This document shows positions 28,948-38,987 of a stretch of 64,000 nucleotides of DNA, piece after piece. The notes beneath the pieces are model-generated. The model saw only the letters and a program-made list of their open reading frames with translations, was not told where the DNA came from and did not search any database. The translations under genes were made by a program, and so were the position numbers. Source of the DNA: Pseudophaeobacter arcticus DSM 23566 (GTDB taxonomy: Bacteria > Pseudomonadota > Alphaproteobacteria > Rhodobacterales > Rhodobacteraceae); contig NZ_KI421507.1 of NCBI RefSeq assembly GCF_000473205.1, positions 593,934-657,933 on the forward strand, given 5' to 3'. Within the stretch, counting starts at the first letter, position 1. Each line of letters opens with the position of its first letter.

Positions 28948-28974
28948 GGGGGAGTGGAGCAGATCCACTCCCCC
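28948..28974 (+). terminator. Hairpin downstream of the caspase-like gene
   Basis: Perfect 11-bp arms GGGGGAGTGGA / TCCACTCCCCC flank a 5-nt loop 31 nt after the stop. There is no T run, so it may act with Rho or as an mRNA 3' stabiliser. Confidence 0.6.
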
Positions 28975-29103
28975 GAACTGTGTTTGAAATTGGGGAATCC
29001 GGACGGATTTTGCAGCCCTGGTGTGAAATCCTAATTTCTTTGATTTTGCCTCTTCACTTCTCGTCATGGCTCGTCTAATACCCCCACACCAAGCCTAGAC
29101 AGT

Positions 29104-29190
29104 GCGGTCGTGGCGGAATTGGTAGACGCGCAGCGTTGAGGTCGCTGTGGGGTAACACCCGTGGAAGTTCGAGTCTTCTCGACCGCACCA
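29104..29190 (+). tRNA. tRNA-Leu(GAG)
   Basis: The acceptor arms GCGGTCG / CGACCGC pair perfectly and the CCA end is encoded (87 nt in all). The anticodon stem CAGCG/CGCTG encloses loop TTGAGGT, giving anticodon GAG. The long variable arm (GTGGGGTAACACCCGTG region) is expected for a class II leucine tRNA, and TTCGAGT marks the T loop. The 3' end borders mobile-element debris, suggesting use as an integration site. Confidence 0.96.
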
Positions 29191-29246
29191 TTATCCAAAG
29201 TTAAGAATTGCTTTCCCTTAGTTTTTTCGACTCGGGAGAAAGTAAC

Positions 29247-29327
29247 TTGGGACATATCAAGCACACATTCGAACGCAAAGGCAGGTTTTACTACAATCGT
29301 AGAACGCCAAAGATCGCATCTCGCCGT
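29247..29327 (+). pseudogene. Fragment of a tyrosine integrase N-terminus
   Basis: After GGGAGA (29234-29239), a TTG start opens a frame reading LGHIKHTFERKGRFYYNRRT, then PKIA. This resembles the start of phage/island integrases (xxHTFxRxGxFYYNRRxP). Similarity stops after about 27 codons and the catalytic domain is absent. It lies 57 nt after tRNA-Leu in the usual orientation of an island integrase. This is a judgment on a short stretch. Confidence 0.5.
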
Positions 29328-29444
29328 CAGATGCCCTCCAGGGGGCAAGTCCAAAGTCTGAAGTACGTCATACACATACGCCCAAACCCCATGAGGCGCC
29401 TTAAGGCAGCCGGTAGTGAACGTTCCCTGCCTTTGGTAGGTTTT

Positions 29445-29648
29445 GGAATACGCACCTGCATCCCAGGCTGCAAACAGCGCAAGGCAACTGTTCGATACGA
29501 CAAGCGCTGCTACAAACACCGGAACCGCATCGAGATCATGTTCGGGAGGCTGAAAGATTGGCGGCGCGTGGCGACCCGCTATGATCGCTGTCCCAAGGTC
29601 TTCCTCTCAGCCATCGCACTCGCAGCTACGGTCATCTTCTGGGTATGA
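29445..29648 (+). pseudogene. C-terminal remnant of an IS5-type transposase
   Basis: The last 67 codons encode IRTCIPGCKQRKATV, then YDKRCYKHRNRIEIMFGRLK, DWRRVATRYDRCPKVFLS and AIALAATVIFWV before the stop. This is the conserved C-terminus of IS5/DDE_Tnp_1 transposases, with the catalytic Glu in RNRIE. The rest of the gene and a recognisable 5' end are missing, so it cannot move itself. Confidence 0.85.
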
Positions 29649-29919
29649 ACCCTCCCCCTAAAGCACCGCTGCCCCTCCAAAATTGCTCAGAGTTTAGATA
29701 AAAATTTCTTCAAGGTATTTTTTGCTGTGGGTCTCCCGCTTGCTTGGGAATCAACGGATTCAGATTTGAATTATCTAAAATTTTACGTTATGCGCTCTAT
29801 TGGTGTGTTTGATTTGGGAAAAATCTATCCCCGTTTATAACGGGTTGGTCAGACAAAAACTTGACAAAAAACTGAACAACCTGTCTCGTGAATGTGAAAC
29901 GTTTCGCGAGTTTTCCACC

Positions 29920-32061
29920 ATGACCTTGGTCAAAAGCCGATTGCTGATTGCTGGTTCTGTTGCAGTGATCTTTGCATTGTCAGCAATTTTCCTGGCGAGC
30001 AGAGTGATTGAGCTGGATAGAGCTCTCTATGTATTGCCGAGGCAGGTTATACAACTTGAGCGGGCTCTTGGGTATGATGGGTTTATTCACAATTTCAAAA
30101 ATGGGGTTCTCCGTCAGGATGAGAACTACTTTGATAAAGCTGAAGACGACTATGAAGAAATAGTCTCCGCTCTCAAAAGGACAGGCGCCACCGCGCGATC
30201 GGTAGGGCTGCAGGCCGATCTTGCCTCTCTGGAAGCGACATTGTCAGACTACAGAGCGATGATAGACAAGGCCAGGCAACTTCAGCTGACTGGAAAGTCT
30301 GCCGTTGAAGTCGATACTCAGATACGTCTGTCGGACATTGATGCGGCGAAGAACATACGAGCCTTCGAGCTCCAACTGATCAATGCAATGCAGGGACGCA
30401 GATGGCTCTTTGTTGCTGTAGGAGTTGCGTGCTTCAGCGCCTTCGTGCTCACATTGCTGGCATTAACACTGACGCAGGTTCGACTTCGGCACATCGCTGA
30501 AAAGTCACGCGTAAAGGTTCGTGAGAGTGAGGCGGCCCTGCTGCAAGCTGAGCGGATTGCAAGATTAGGTCACTGGAAGGTGCTAAAAAATGGCGCCCTG
30601 CAAACCTCAAAATCAATGCAAGAAATTCTAGCTCTCTCAAGTTCCGATGCTCCAGATACGCTGGAGAAATTCTTTGCTCTATTGCCTGACGCGGACAAGG
30701 TAATGCTGGAAAGCAAGATATCTAAATCCGTTCACCTGCGGAAACCATATACCTGTTTTCACAAAATAAAGATTGCAGAGGGACCGGATCTTTTTGTTGC
30801 AAATACCGGAGAGCCCGTGATCGACGATCAGGGCAATATATATGGTTTTGTTGGCGTTCTTCAGGATATCTCAAGAACGATTGATCTGGAGAGCGAGCTT
30901 CGGCAATCTCAGAAAATGGAGGCTGTTGGGAATTTGGCCGGTGGAATGGCGCATGATTTTAATAATATTCTCGCAGTCATTCTCGGCAATCTTGAGCTGA
31001 TGGAAATAGAGGAAAAGGCAGAGAGCCATTCAGGCTATCGAGCAAACGCGATCCAGGCTGCAAAACGGGGTGCTGAGATCACGAAGAACGTGCTGAGCTT
31101 TGCGAGAAAATCACACCTGGATCCCAAGATTTTGGACGGGAACTCCGTTGTCAGAGAAGTGCTGACTTGGGCAGAACGCCTGCTTCCCGCCAACATAGAA
31201 ATTCAAACATCTCTCCTTGGGTCGATTTGGCCATTTTTGGCGGATGATGCTCTCACCAAGAGCGCACTTCTCAACCTTCTACTGAACGCAAGAGACGCGA
31301 TGCCTGATGGTGGTCGCCTGACGATTGAAACAGCAAACGTTCGACTGGATAATGAATATTTGGATGACAGGAATGAACACATCAAGCCAGGCAGATATGT
31401 CATGTTGGCCATCTCAGATACTGGGACCGGTATAGACCCCCAACATCTCAACGAGATCTTCGAACCGTTCTTTTCAACCAAGCAGGTTGGAAAAGGCTCC
31501 GGCCTCGGGCTCTCCATGGTGCATGGGTTCATGAAACAATCTGGTGGCGCTGTACGCGTTTATTCCGAACTCGGCTCTGGCACGACATTCAAATTGTATT
31601 TCAAGGCGACCCGTCAAGACAGCTCCTTTGACGCTCTGCCAGTGAGGAAAGCCCGTTCTGTCCGTTCAGATGACGCCAAGGTCCTGCTCGTGGAAGACAA
31701 CGCTGCGCTGTTACAGCCACTCGAAGAAATATTGACGGAAGCCGGATACACTGTGACCACGGCGAGAAGTGGAGATGAGGCATTTGCCACTTGGACCGCC
31801 CTGCGAGACTTTGACGTTGTGATCACTGACATCGTAATGCCCGGACAGCTCCAGGGAACACATCTTGCCAGGGAGATCCGGGAGGCTGATCCAATTGTCC
31901 CATTTGTCTTTATGTCCGGTTACGCCAGTGAGGCAATGATCCACGGCAATGGTCTGCAGCCAGAGGACTGTCGATTGATGAAGCCAGTTGGCAGGTCTGA
32001 CCTGCTGGCAGCCATCGACTCGATCCTGGAGGGCAGGCGGGAAAAAGTAACACCAGGTTGA
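29920..32061 (+). CDS. Membrane hybrid sensor histidine kinase with receiver domain
   Basis: The protein has 713 aa from ATG 29920 (the frame is open to 29800). Two membrane helices (about 8-28 and 170-190) flank a helical periplasmic sensor (about 140 aa). A PAS-like domain follows (LQAERIARLGHWKV; DQGNIYGFVGVLQDISR). The HisKA box is GNLAGGMAHDFNNIL (His 345), then the HATPase with NLLLNARDAMP, ISDTGTGID and GSGLGLSMVHGF. The C-terminal receiver has Asp 637 in VVITDIVMPG. Base composition is clearly lower in GC than its neighbours, which with the adjacent integrase debris suggests transfer. It might regulate the RiPP operon downstream, but nothing shows this. Confidence 0.9.
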   Translation: MTLVKSRLLIAGSVAVIFALSAIFLASRVIELDRALYVLPRQVIQLERALGYDGFIHNFKNGVLRQDENYFDKAEDDYEEIVSALKRTGATARSVGLQADLASLEATLSDYRAMIDKARQLQLTGKSAVEVDTQIRLSDIDAAKNIRAFELQLINAMQGRRWLFVAVGVACFSAFVLTLLALTLTQVRLRHIAEKSRVKVRESEAALLQAERIARLGHWKVLKNGALQTSKSMQEILALSSSDAPDTLEKFFALLPDADKVMLESKISKSVHLRKPYTCFHKIKIAEGPDLFVANTGEPVIDDQGNIYGFVGVLQDISRTIDLESELRQSQKMEAVGNLAGGMAHDFNNILAVILGNLELMEIEEKAESHSGYRANAIQAAKRGAEITKNVLSFARKSHLDPKILDGNSVVREVLTWAERLLPANIEIQTSLLGSIWPFLADDALTKSALLNLLLNARDAMPDGGRLTIETANVRLDNEYLDDRNEHIKPGRYVMLAISDTGTGIDPQHLNEIFEPFFSTKQVGKGSGLGLSMVHGFMKQSGGAVRVYSELGSGTTFKLYFKATRQDSSFDALPVRKARSVRSDDAKVLLVEDNAALLQPLEEILTEAGYTVTTARSGDEAFATWTALRDFDVVITDIVMPGQLQGTHLAREIREADPIVPFVFMSGYASEAMIHGNGLQPEDCRLMKPVGRSDLLAAIDSILEGRREKVTPG

Positions 32062-32503
32062 ACAACTGAACCATGACAAACTCAGGTATGTTTGCCCCTC
32101 GACAATGAGGGCGGCAAGATCTGGCTTTTTGGTAAGGCAAATGCATTCCAGCGCAACCCTCGCAGACCATCTGCACCGACGGCCAGGCACCCTCTGCGCC
32201 AAGGCCCGTCAAATAGCAAAACACAGCACAATAGCCTGTGCGCCAGTTTGCTGGATATAGGTTTGCCCAAAGGGTGGCACGAGGCCGGGGTATTCGGCCA
32301 CCCGGTGGACGGAACGTGTGGTCCTCGCTGCAACCGCCCTCGCTGCAACTGCCCTGTGTTGGCTATATGTGGCCTGTACCCGGCAGGCTGTCCAGTTTTG
32401 CAGGACCGGCATCCATCACTGATTAAACTTATCGCAAGGTAACGAGGCCTAGGGTGAGCTGAAACCTCATGAATTTAAAAGCCAACAGCTTTGAAGGCCA
32501 GAC
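32062..32503 (+). other. 442-bp region upstream of the RiPP operon
   Basis: No supported gene. Short frames exist but lack starts or domains. A small direct repeat (CCTCGCTGCAACCG/CCTCGCTGCAACTG, about 32325-32352) is visible. The end of this region probably holds the promoter for the export genes; GAAGG at about 32493 is the ribosome site of the first gene. Confidence 0.4.
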
Positions 32504-33850
32504 ATGCTATCGGACAAGATTAGAAGGTCCGCCCTCAAAAAGGCGCGGTCACCTGAGCAATTGGACGCAATGTTGACCGTGGTTCCCCCCCTTGGGTGGT
32601 TGGCCTCTCTGCTTCTTGTCGCAAGCGTTTTTGCATTTTTGATTTGGGCTTTGGTTGCGACTGCTCCAGTCAAGGTTGACGGCAGCGGCATTCTTTTGAC
32701 GGAGGGGGAAATTGTCGCGGCGCGGGCACAGGGGACCGGCATCGTGGTCGTGCAACCGGTCAAGGTTGGTGACCGGGTGCAAGCGGGCGATTTGCTTGCA
32801 CGCCTGGAAAATTTCAAGATGCAAGAAGGCATTTCGCAGGCCAAGGCCGCTTTGGCCCGGGGCGAAACCATGCTTGCGCAAATCCGCGAGGTGCACCAAA
32901 AATTTGTGGCTTCGCTAGAGGCGGAACTCGCGGATGCCGAGACCTTCCACCAGGACCGGACCAGCAATTTTCGCGACCGCATTGTGAGATTGGCCAAACT
33001 CAGACAAGAGCGTCAGGTGCTTTTTGACAAGGGCTTGATCGTCGAGCAAAAATTGCTGGAGACCCTTCAGGCTCTGGAAGACGCCCGTCAGAACCTCAGC
33101 GCGGCGCAGTTCGACTTTTCTTCAACCCGCACCACGGCGTTGGCAGATATCCATGAATCCCAATCCAATCTTGCCGCCCATGAAAACCAAATACTCACGG
33201 ATCGTGAAAGGCTGAAAGAGCTGCAAGCAGACTATCAGCGCATTGTCGAGATCCGGGCCGCGGCCGCAGGCATTGTGACGGAAAGCACCAAAAGCATCGG
33301 TGATCAGGTCAGCGCCAATGACATCCTCTTTGAAATCCTGCCAGAGGCGGTTGCCGCACCCGCAGGTCAGCCAGCGACCCCTGCATTGCTGGCGGTTCTC
33401 TATGTGGACGCCAGCAATGCAGCCAGGCTGGAGCCGGGTGGCGCAGTTCAGGTGGTGCCTGCATCCGTTGAACTGGAACGCGATGGATTTATTCATGGTC
33501 AGATCATTGAGGCCTCGGTTCTGCCAGCGACGCAGGCGCAGCTGTTAAAGCGTTTGCAGAACCCGGATTTGGTTGCGGCACTGTCGGCAAATGGGCCGGT
33601 TCGGGAGGTTTTGGTAACCCTTGCAGGCGATGCGCGCACGGCCAGCGGGCTTGCCTGGTCCACCCAGGACGGGCCTGCGTTTCGGATCCATCCGGGCACT
33701 TTGACGACGGCCAGTTTTGTGGTCGACCGCAAGCGTATTGCAAGCTTTGTGTTTCCCAAACTGGATGCGCTTCTGCCCGCTCTGGCAGGACGTGGCCCGC
33801 CCCCAGAAACAGTCTCGGTTGCGCAGCCCAAAGCCCGGATTGGGGGCTGA
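32504..33850 (+). CDS. HlyD-like NHLP-type secretion adaptor
   Basis: The protein has 448 aa. One membrane helix (about 30-52: WLASLLLVASVFAFLIWALV) precedes a periplasmic part with a biotinyl-lipoyl-like hairpin (GTGIVVVQPVKVGDRVQAGDLLARL, quoted in part) and a long coiled coil (about 110-245). A beta-rich membrane-fusion region follows. It resembles the adaptor of NHLP (nitrile-hydratase leader peptide) bacteriocin exporters and would link the two ABC proteins encoded next across the periplasm. It is 3 nt from the following gene and heads the operon. Confidence 0.85.
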   Translation: MLSDKIRRSALKKARSPEQLDAMLTVVPPLGWLASLLLVASVFAFLIWALVATAPVKVDGSGILLTEGEIVAARAQGTGIVVVQPVKVGDRVQAGDLLARLENFKMQEGISQAKAALARGETMLAQIREVHQKFVASLEAELADAETFHQDRTSNFRDRIVRLAKLRQERQVLFDKGLIVEQKLLETLQALEDARQNLSAAQFDFSSTRTTALADIHESQSNLAAHENQILTDRERLKELQADYQRIVEIRAAAAGIVTESTKSIGDQVSANDILFEILPEAVAAPAGQPATPALLAVLYVDASNAARLEPGGAVQVVPASVELERDGFIHGQIIEASVLPATQAQLLKRLQNPDLVAALSANGPVREVLVTLAGDARTASGLAWSTQDGPAFRIHPGTLTTASFVVDRKRIASFVFPKLDALLPALAGRGPPPETVSVAQPKARIGG

Positions 33851-33853
33851 GCC

Positions 33854-35998
33854 ATGAAGGGTGCCAAAACTCCCACGATCCTGCAGATCGAAGCCGAAGA
33901 ATGTGGCGCGGCCTCGCTCGCCATGGTCTTGGCCTTTCATGGCCGCCATATTCCGCTTGAGGACCTGCGGATTGAATGCGGCGTCTCCCGTGATGGGGCC
34001 ACCGCAGCCAATGTGTTGAAGGGCGCGCGCCGACATGGGCTAACGGCCAGCGCCAAACGGCTTGAGCTGCCGCGCCTTGCCGAAATTCCCCTGCCTGCGA
34101 TCATCTTTGTGAATATGAACCATTTTGTGGTGCTGGAAGCCGTTTCGGCGCAGCGGTATCGCATTAATGATCCCGCAGCCGGGCGGCGCATTGTTGAGCA
34201 TGAGGCGTTCGACGAGATGTTCACGGGCATCACCCTGTTGCTGGAACCGGGAGAGGCGTTTGAACGCAGACCAGGCCCACCCGGGAAGCTGTCTTCGCTG
34301 CTTGGGTATCTGGAATGGGACCGCACTGCGACCCAGCTTATCCTGCTCTGTGGGATCACCCTGATCGTGCCTGGGCTGGCTATTCCCGCTTTCAGCAAGG
34401 CCTTTGTCGACGATATTTTGATGGATGGGCAGGACGACTGGCTATTCTGGTTTGCAGTCATGATGCTGGCGGTGATTGTCCTTCAGACGGGGCTGATGGC
34501 CCTGCGCAGTTTGCTGAGCGCCAAACTGGAAGCAAAACTGGCCCTGTCGCTGAATGCCAGGCTTGCCTGGCGCTTACTGCGGTTGCCCCTTCCTTTCTTT
34601 CAGCAAAGGTTTTCAGGGGCGCTGGCCGGGCGGGGGCAGATGGCCGCACGGGTGGCGCAACTGGCCGGGAAAAGCCTGGTTGCGGCGACGTTGGAGGGGA
34701 TCACCCTGATCTTCTTTCTCGCGGTCATGGCGCTTTACAGCCTCAAAATGGCGGCGGCAGTGGGCGTTTTGGTTCTGGGCAGCGGCGTGCTGATCCTGGT
34801 GGTGCAGCAGCGCATGGATCAGCTTTCGATCAAGACAATGATCGAATTCATGAAGCTGACCGGCAAGACCATGGTGGGGGTGCAGACGATTGAAAGCATC
34901 AAGTCCTCGGGCACCGAAGGCAAATATTTTGAAGGCTGGGCCGGTACCCATGCCAATGTGGTGAACGGACAGGCCGAGCTGACCCTTCGGCAATCGGTGT
35001 TGCAGGTCACGCCGGGGTTTGTGTCCTTCTTTGGCAAGGCCCTGACCCTGGTGATCGGTGGGCTTGAGGTCATGGCCGGGGAGCTGACGGTGGGATCCCT
35101 GGTGGCCTTCCAGGCCTTGCTCGCGGCGATGGACAGGCCGTTTCAGGGGCTGATGGCCAATGTACAAGAGCTGCAACAAGTGCAGGGACCACTGAACCAG
35201 CTCAGGGATATTACCGGCAGCGCGGAGGCGGGTGAGTTTTCGCAGCGGCGCAACCAGGTGGGGCCAGGGGAGGCATCGCGGTTAAACGGAGCTATCTCAT
35301 TGTCAGATGTGAGTTTTGGCTACAGCCGCTTGTCACCGCCTTTGATTGCCAACCTTGATCTTGAGGTCGCCCCGGGACAACGTATTGCCCTTGTCGGCGG
35401 CTCGGGGAGCGGCAAATCAACCCTGGCCAAGCTGATTACAGGCGCCTATTCGACCTGGTCCGGCCACATCGCCTTTGAGGGGACTTCGATCGAAGATCTG
35501 CCACGCGCGGTCTTGCGGAACTCCCTTGCCGTTGTTGACCAGAATATCGTCCTTTTTGAAGGCAGCTTTGGCGACAACATCCGCCTGTGGGATGAAACCA
35601 TTTCCGACGAGCAGGTGATCGCTGCGGCGCAGGCGGCTGAAATCCATGCGTTCATTGCCGGTACTGAAAACGGTTACGACACGCAGGTCGAAGAAGGCGG
35701 GCGCAATATGAGCGGTGGCCAGCGCCAGCGGCTCGAGATCGCCCGGGCGCTGGCGCGCGATGGCTCCATCCTGGTTCTGGATGAGGCCACAAGTGCCCTA
35801 GACCCCATCGTCGAGGCAAAGGTGATGCAAAATATTGCCCGGCTGGGGATCACCTGTGTGATCGTGGCCCACAGGTTGTCGACCATTCGTGATTGCGATC
35901 AGATTCTGGTGTTGGATCATGGCAGTGTTGTGCAACGGGGAACGCACCAAGGCCTGCGCGATGTGGAGGGTCCCTATCAGAGGATGATCGCCGCATGA
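33854..35998 (+). CDS. Peptidase-containing ABC exporter for a double-glycine peptide
   Basis: The protein has 714 aa. An N-terminal C39 peptidase (1-135) has the catalytic Cys 17 in EAEECGAASLAM, His 90 in NMNHFVVLE and Asp 106 in INDPAAGRR; all three are intact. Six membrane helices follow (about 155-430). The ATPase has Walker A GGSGSGKST, signature MSGGQRQR and Walker B ILVLDEATS. It should cut the precursor leader after the double glycine while exporting the core. It overlaps the next gene by 4 nt (ATGA). Confidence 0.95.
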   Translation: MKGAKTPTILQIEAEECGAASLAMVLAFHGRHIPLEDLRIECGVSRDGATAANVLKGARRHGLTASAKRLELPRLAEIPLPAIIFVNMNHFVVLEAVSAQRYRINDPAAGRRIVEHEAFDEMFTGITLLLEPGEAFERRPGPPGKLSSLLGYLEWDRTATQLILLCGITLIVPGLAIPAFSKAFVDDILMDGQDDWLFWFAVMMLAVIVLQTGLMALRSLLSAKLEAKLALSLNARLAWRLLRLPLPFFQQRFSGALAGRGQMAARVAQLAGKSLVAATLEGITLIFFLAVMALYSLKMAAAVGVLVLGSGVLILVVQQRMDQLSIKTMIEFMKLTGKTMVGVQTIESIKSSGTEGKYFEGWAGTHANVVNGQAELTLRQSVLQVTPGFVSFFGKALTLVIGGLEVMAGELTVGSLVAFQALLAAMDRPFQGLMANVQELQQVQGPLNQLRDITGSAEAGEFSQRRNQVGPGEASRLNGAISLSDVSFGYSRLSPPLIANLDLEVAPGQRIALVGGSGSGKSTLAKLITGAYSTWSGHIAFEGTSIEDLPRAVLRNSLAVVDQNIVLFEGSFGDNIRLWDETISDEQVIAAAQAAEIHAFIAGTENGYDTQVEEGGRNMSGGQRQRLEIARALARDGSILVLDEATSALDPIVEAKVMQNIARLGITCVIVAHRLSTIRDCDQILVLDHGSVVQRGTHQGLRDVEGPYQRMIAA

Positions 35999-38793
35999 GC
36001 GCACAGCCCCAAGCCGCTGCACAGCGCCCGCTGCACAGGGCCGATCAGGACATGGTGGCGTACGACGACGGCGCGCATGTCTCTTTGCAGGGGGCAAACC
36101 GGTGTTTCCTGATCAAAAACGGGCGTCTGGATCTCGCCATAGTCTGCGGTGACCAGTCACAGGTCATAGCAGAGATGGTTGAGGGCGAGATCATTCTCGG
36201 TCTGGAGGGCAGGATTGGGCTGTCTGGTCGGGCGCGCGGCGATCTGCGGCTGTGCCCGATAGAGCTGTCTGTCTATTGCAGCCCGGATGCAGATCCCGAG
36301 CAAAGACTGCACCGCGCGCTGAGCCTTGATATCTGGCTGGCGCGTCTCAACAATATTGCGCAGGAATATCAGCAGGGGAGGGCGCCGACAGATCAGGCTG
36401 TGGTGGCGCAGGGCATTACTTGGGTCAAAGGCCCAGATGGCGCAGAGGCGCTCCCGAGACCACATTTTCCACAAGATGGCAGTCCAAACTCTGTGTTTGC
36501 CCGCGATACCGAGGCTCTTTTGGCAAGGCCCAGGGCCGCCGCTGCCATTGCGGCGGCCAATGGGCACCTGGCGCAGGCCATTGCCGCCGGGGGCCAAAGC
36601 AAAAGTGAGGCCTTGATCCGGCGGCGCGCGCAGCAGGTAACACAGGACGCAGCCCGCCTGGACCGTGCTTTTGGACAGCTGAGCGCGTCCCTGTCGGCGA
36701 CAGGGGCAGCAGCACAGCAGGGAGATAGCGGTGCTCAGGCGGCAGCTGGGTTCAGCCAGATTGCGCATCTCGCCAAGCGGGTAGGCCTGGGCCTGTCTGC
36801 GGTTGACAATTCCAAGGGTCTGACCGGACGGGACTATATTTGCGCCCTGTGCGAGGCCAACAACATTCGCTACCGCTCAATCACGCTGACGGAAAAATGG
36901 TGGCGCAAGGACTGCGGTGACTTTGTCGCATTTGATGGCGACGGGCAGGTTCTCACGGTTATGCGAGAGACCAGATCCTATGTAGTGCAGGATGCCAATG
37001 GGGAGAAACGGCGTTTTTGTCCCGAGATGGCAGCGACTTGGGAGGGGCAGGGGCTGTTTCTCTATTGGCCGCTTCCAGATCAGCCCGTCACTGGCTGGGA
37101 TTTGATCGGGCGGGTGTTTCGCATCTGCGCCTCGGATCTTTGGACCGTCTTTGCGGTCAGCCTGGCCATGAGCCTCTTGGCACTGGTGCTGCCAATTGGT
37201 GCGGGCATTCTGGTTGGCAAAATCATTCCGCAGGAAAGTCAGGCGCTTTTGGTGCAGCTTGGCGTGATCCTTGCCCTGGTTGCGATGGTGCAATTTGCCA
37301 TCGGCATTATTTCCCAGATTGCGGCAGCCAGGATTGAAACCCGCGCGACGCTTTGGATCCAGGGATCCGTCATGGACCGGATATTACGCCTGCCCACCGG
37401 GTTCTTTCGCAGCTACTCATCGGGGGAGCTGACCCAGCGCGCCCTGGCGATCAGCCGATTGGAGCGGCTGGTGACCAATGGCATGATTACCGGCGTCCTG
37501 TCGGGACTGTTTTCGTTCCTGAGCTTTGGCTTGATGTTTCATTTTGCCCCCGGACTTGTGCTGCCCGCGCTCGGGGCAGCAGCCGTTTTTATCACCATTG
37601 CCGCCTTTCTGGGCCGGGCAGAAACAGCTGCCGCCCGCAGTCAGATTCTGACCAGCGGGCCCGTTATTGCCCGTATGATGGATATTGCGCAGGGCATTGA
37701 AAAACTGCGCTTTGCCGCCGCCGAGGCGCCTGCATTTGAACGCTGGACACAGGCCTTTCAGCTGCAACAATCGGCGGCCTACCGGGAAAAGCGTATGGCG
37801 GCATTGATGGAGACCTTTAGTGGCTCCTTCCTTGCGACGGCCACATTGATGGTCTTTGTGGTGATTGGACTGCGCGGCAGTGAAAATGAATTCTCCACGG
37901 CCAGTCTGGTCAGTTTTCTGACATGTTTTGCCAGCTTCATGACTGGGCTGGGCCATTTGACCCGCACGGCGACGCAGCTGGCAAGCTTTAAGCCGATCTA
38001 TGACTTTGCAGCCCCCATTCTGCAAGCTGTCCCCGAAAACAGTCAGGGCGGTACCGATCCCGGCGCGCTCCTGGGGGAGTTCTCGCTCACCAATCTGCGC
38101 TTTGCCTACAAAGACCAGGGGCCGATGATCCTGGATGGGCTAAGCCTGACAATCGGAGCTGGCGAATATGTGGCGCTGGTCGGGGACTCGGGCTGCGGGA
38201 AATCGACCCTGCTGCGGCTGCTTATGGGGTTTGAGACTCCAAAGTCAGGGTCTGTCAGCCTGGACAAAATCGACCTGCGAAATATCGACAAACGCTTGAT
38301 GCGGCGACAGTTTGGTGTGGTCATGCAGGATGCCAAACTGCTGCCTGGCTCAATCTATGACAATATCGTCGGCACCAATTTTGGCATGCCGATGGAGCAG
38401 GTGAGCAGGGCCATTCGTCAGGTGGGACTAGCAGACGACATTCAGCAGATGCCCATGGGGTTACAAACCGGGGTTGTTGAATCATCTGGTGGTCTGTCTG
38501 GTGGCCAGGTTCAGCGCATCATGCTGGCCCGCGCCATTGCTGCCAGCCCCAGGGTTCTGTTGCTGGATGAAGCGACAAGTGCTTTGGACAACCGGACACA
38601 GTCCATTGTGACCGAAACGCTGGACGGGATGACGGCGACGCGGATTGTCGTGGCGCATCGGCTGTCCACGGTGGTGAAAGCTGACAAGATCATCGTGCTG
38701 GATCATGGCCAGGTGGTAGAGGTCGGAGACTATGACAGCCTGATGGCGCTGGAGGGCAAATTTGCGTCCCTGGCACAGCGCCAGCTTGTCTGA
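35995..38793 (+). CDS. Second NHLP-type ABC exporter with long N-terminal region
   Basis: ATG 35995 overlaps the previous stop; the frame extends to 35893, inside the previous gene. The protein has 932 aa. A 370-residue N-terminus without C39 catalytic residues may be a degraded or substrate-binding part (Trp-rich TEKWWRKDCGDFVAF). A six-helix membrane domain (about 385-690) and ATPase follow, with GDSGCGKST, GGLSGGQVQRIML and VLLLDEATSALD. It pairs with the C39 exporter and HlyD adaptor, as in other NHLP export loci, where it is the companion permease/ATPase. Confidence 0.92.
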   Translation: MSAQPQAAAQRPLHRADQDMVAYDDGAHVSLQGANRCFLIKNGRLDLAIVCGDQSQVIAEMVEGEIILGLEGRIGLSGRARGDLRLCPIELSVYCSPDADPEQRLHRALSLDIWLARLNNIAQEYQQGRAPTDQAVVAQGITWVKGPDGAEALPRPHFPQDGSPNSVFARDTEALLARPRAAAAIAAANGHLAQAIAAGGQSKSEALIRRRAQQVTQDAARLDRAFGQLSASLSATGAAAQQGDSGAQAAAGFSQIAHLAKRVGLGLSAVDNSKGLTGRDYICALCEANNIRYRSITLTEKWWRKDCGDFVAFDGDGQVLTVMRETRSYVVQDANGEKRRFCPEMAATWEGQGLFLYWPLPDQPVTGWDLIGRVFRICASDLWTVFAVSLAMSLLALVLPIGAGILVGKIIPQESQALLVQLGVILALVAMVQFAIGIISQIAAARIETRATLWIQGSVMDRILRLPTGFFRSYSSGELTQRALAISRLERLVTNGMITGVLSGLFSFLSFGLMFHFAPGLVLPALGAAAVFITIAAFLGRAETAAARSQILTSGPVIARMMDIAQGIEKLRFAAAEAPAFERWTQAFQLQQSAAYREKRMAALMETFSGSFLATATLMVFVVIGLRGSENEFSTASLVSFLTCFASFMTGLGHLTRTATQLASFKPIYDFAAPILQAVPENSQGGTDPGALLGEFSLTNLRFAYKDQGPMILDGLSLTIGAGEYVALVGDSGCGKSTLLRLLMGFETPKSGSVSLDKIDLRNIDKRLMRRQFGVVMQDAKLLPGSIYDNIVGTNFGMPMEQVSRAIRQVGLADDIQQMPMGLQTGVVESSGGLSGGQVQRIMLARAIAASPRVLLLDEATSALDNRTQSIVTETLDGMTATRIVVAHRLSTVVKADKIIVLDHGQVVEVGDYDSLMALEGKFASLAQRQLV

Positions 38794-38987
38794 TTTTGGC
38801 ATTCTGCACGAAATAATTGCGCAGGATCCCTCAAAAAGCACGCATTCCAACAGGCCCTTTGAAACTAATTAACCCTTTTCATTTTATCGTCTCCTCACAA
38901 TACCATCGCGCCTTTTGCTCCGGTGGGCCTATTTGTCATGCCACCTTTGGGCAGGGACCTTTTAAAACTTCACGTAAGGAACTTATT

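Noticed and set aside
29046-29079. Possible promoter for tRNA-Leu (TTGCCT ... TCTAAT)
   Set aside because: The spacer would be 22 bp, too long for a standard sigma-70 promoter.
29064-29519. Minus-strand open frame with TRTSTGVTPQRPQRCA over the tRNA
   Set aside because: This phrase is the translated complement of tRNA-Leu and is a well-known false gene.
32092-32442. 116-codon open frame upstream of the RiPP operon
   Set aside because: No ribosome site, no domain, odd composition; treated as intergenic.
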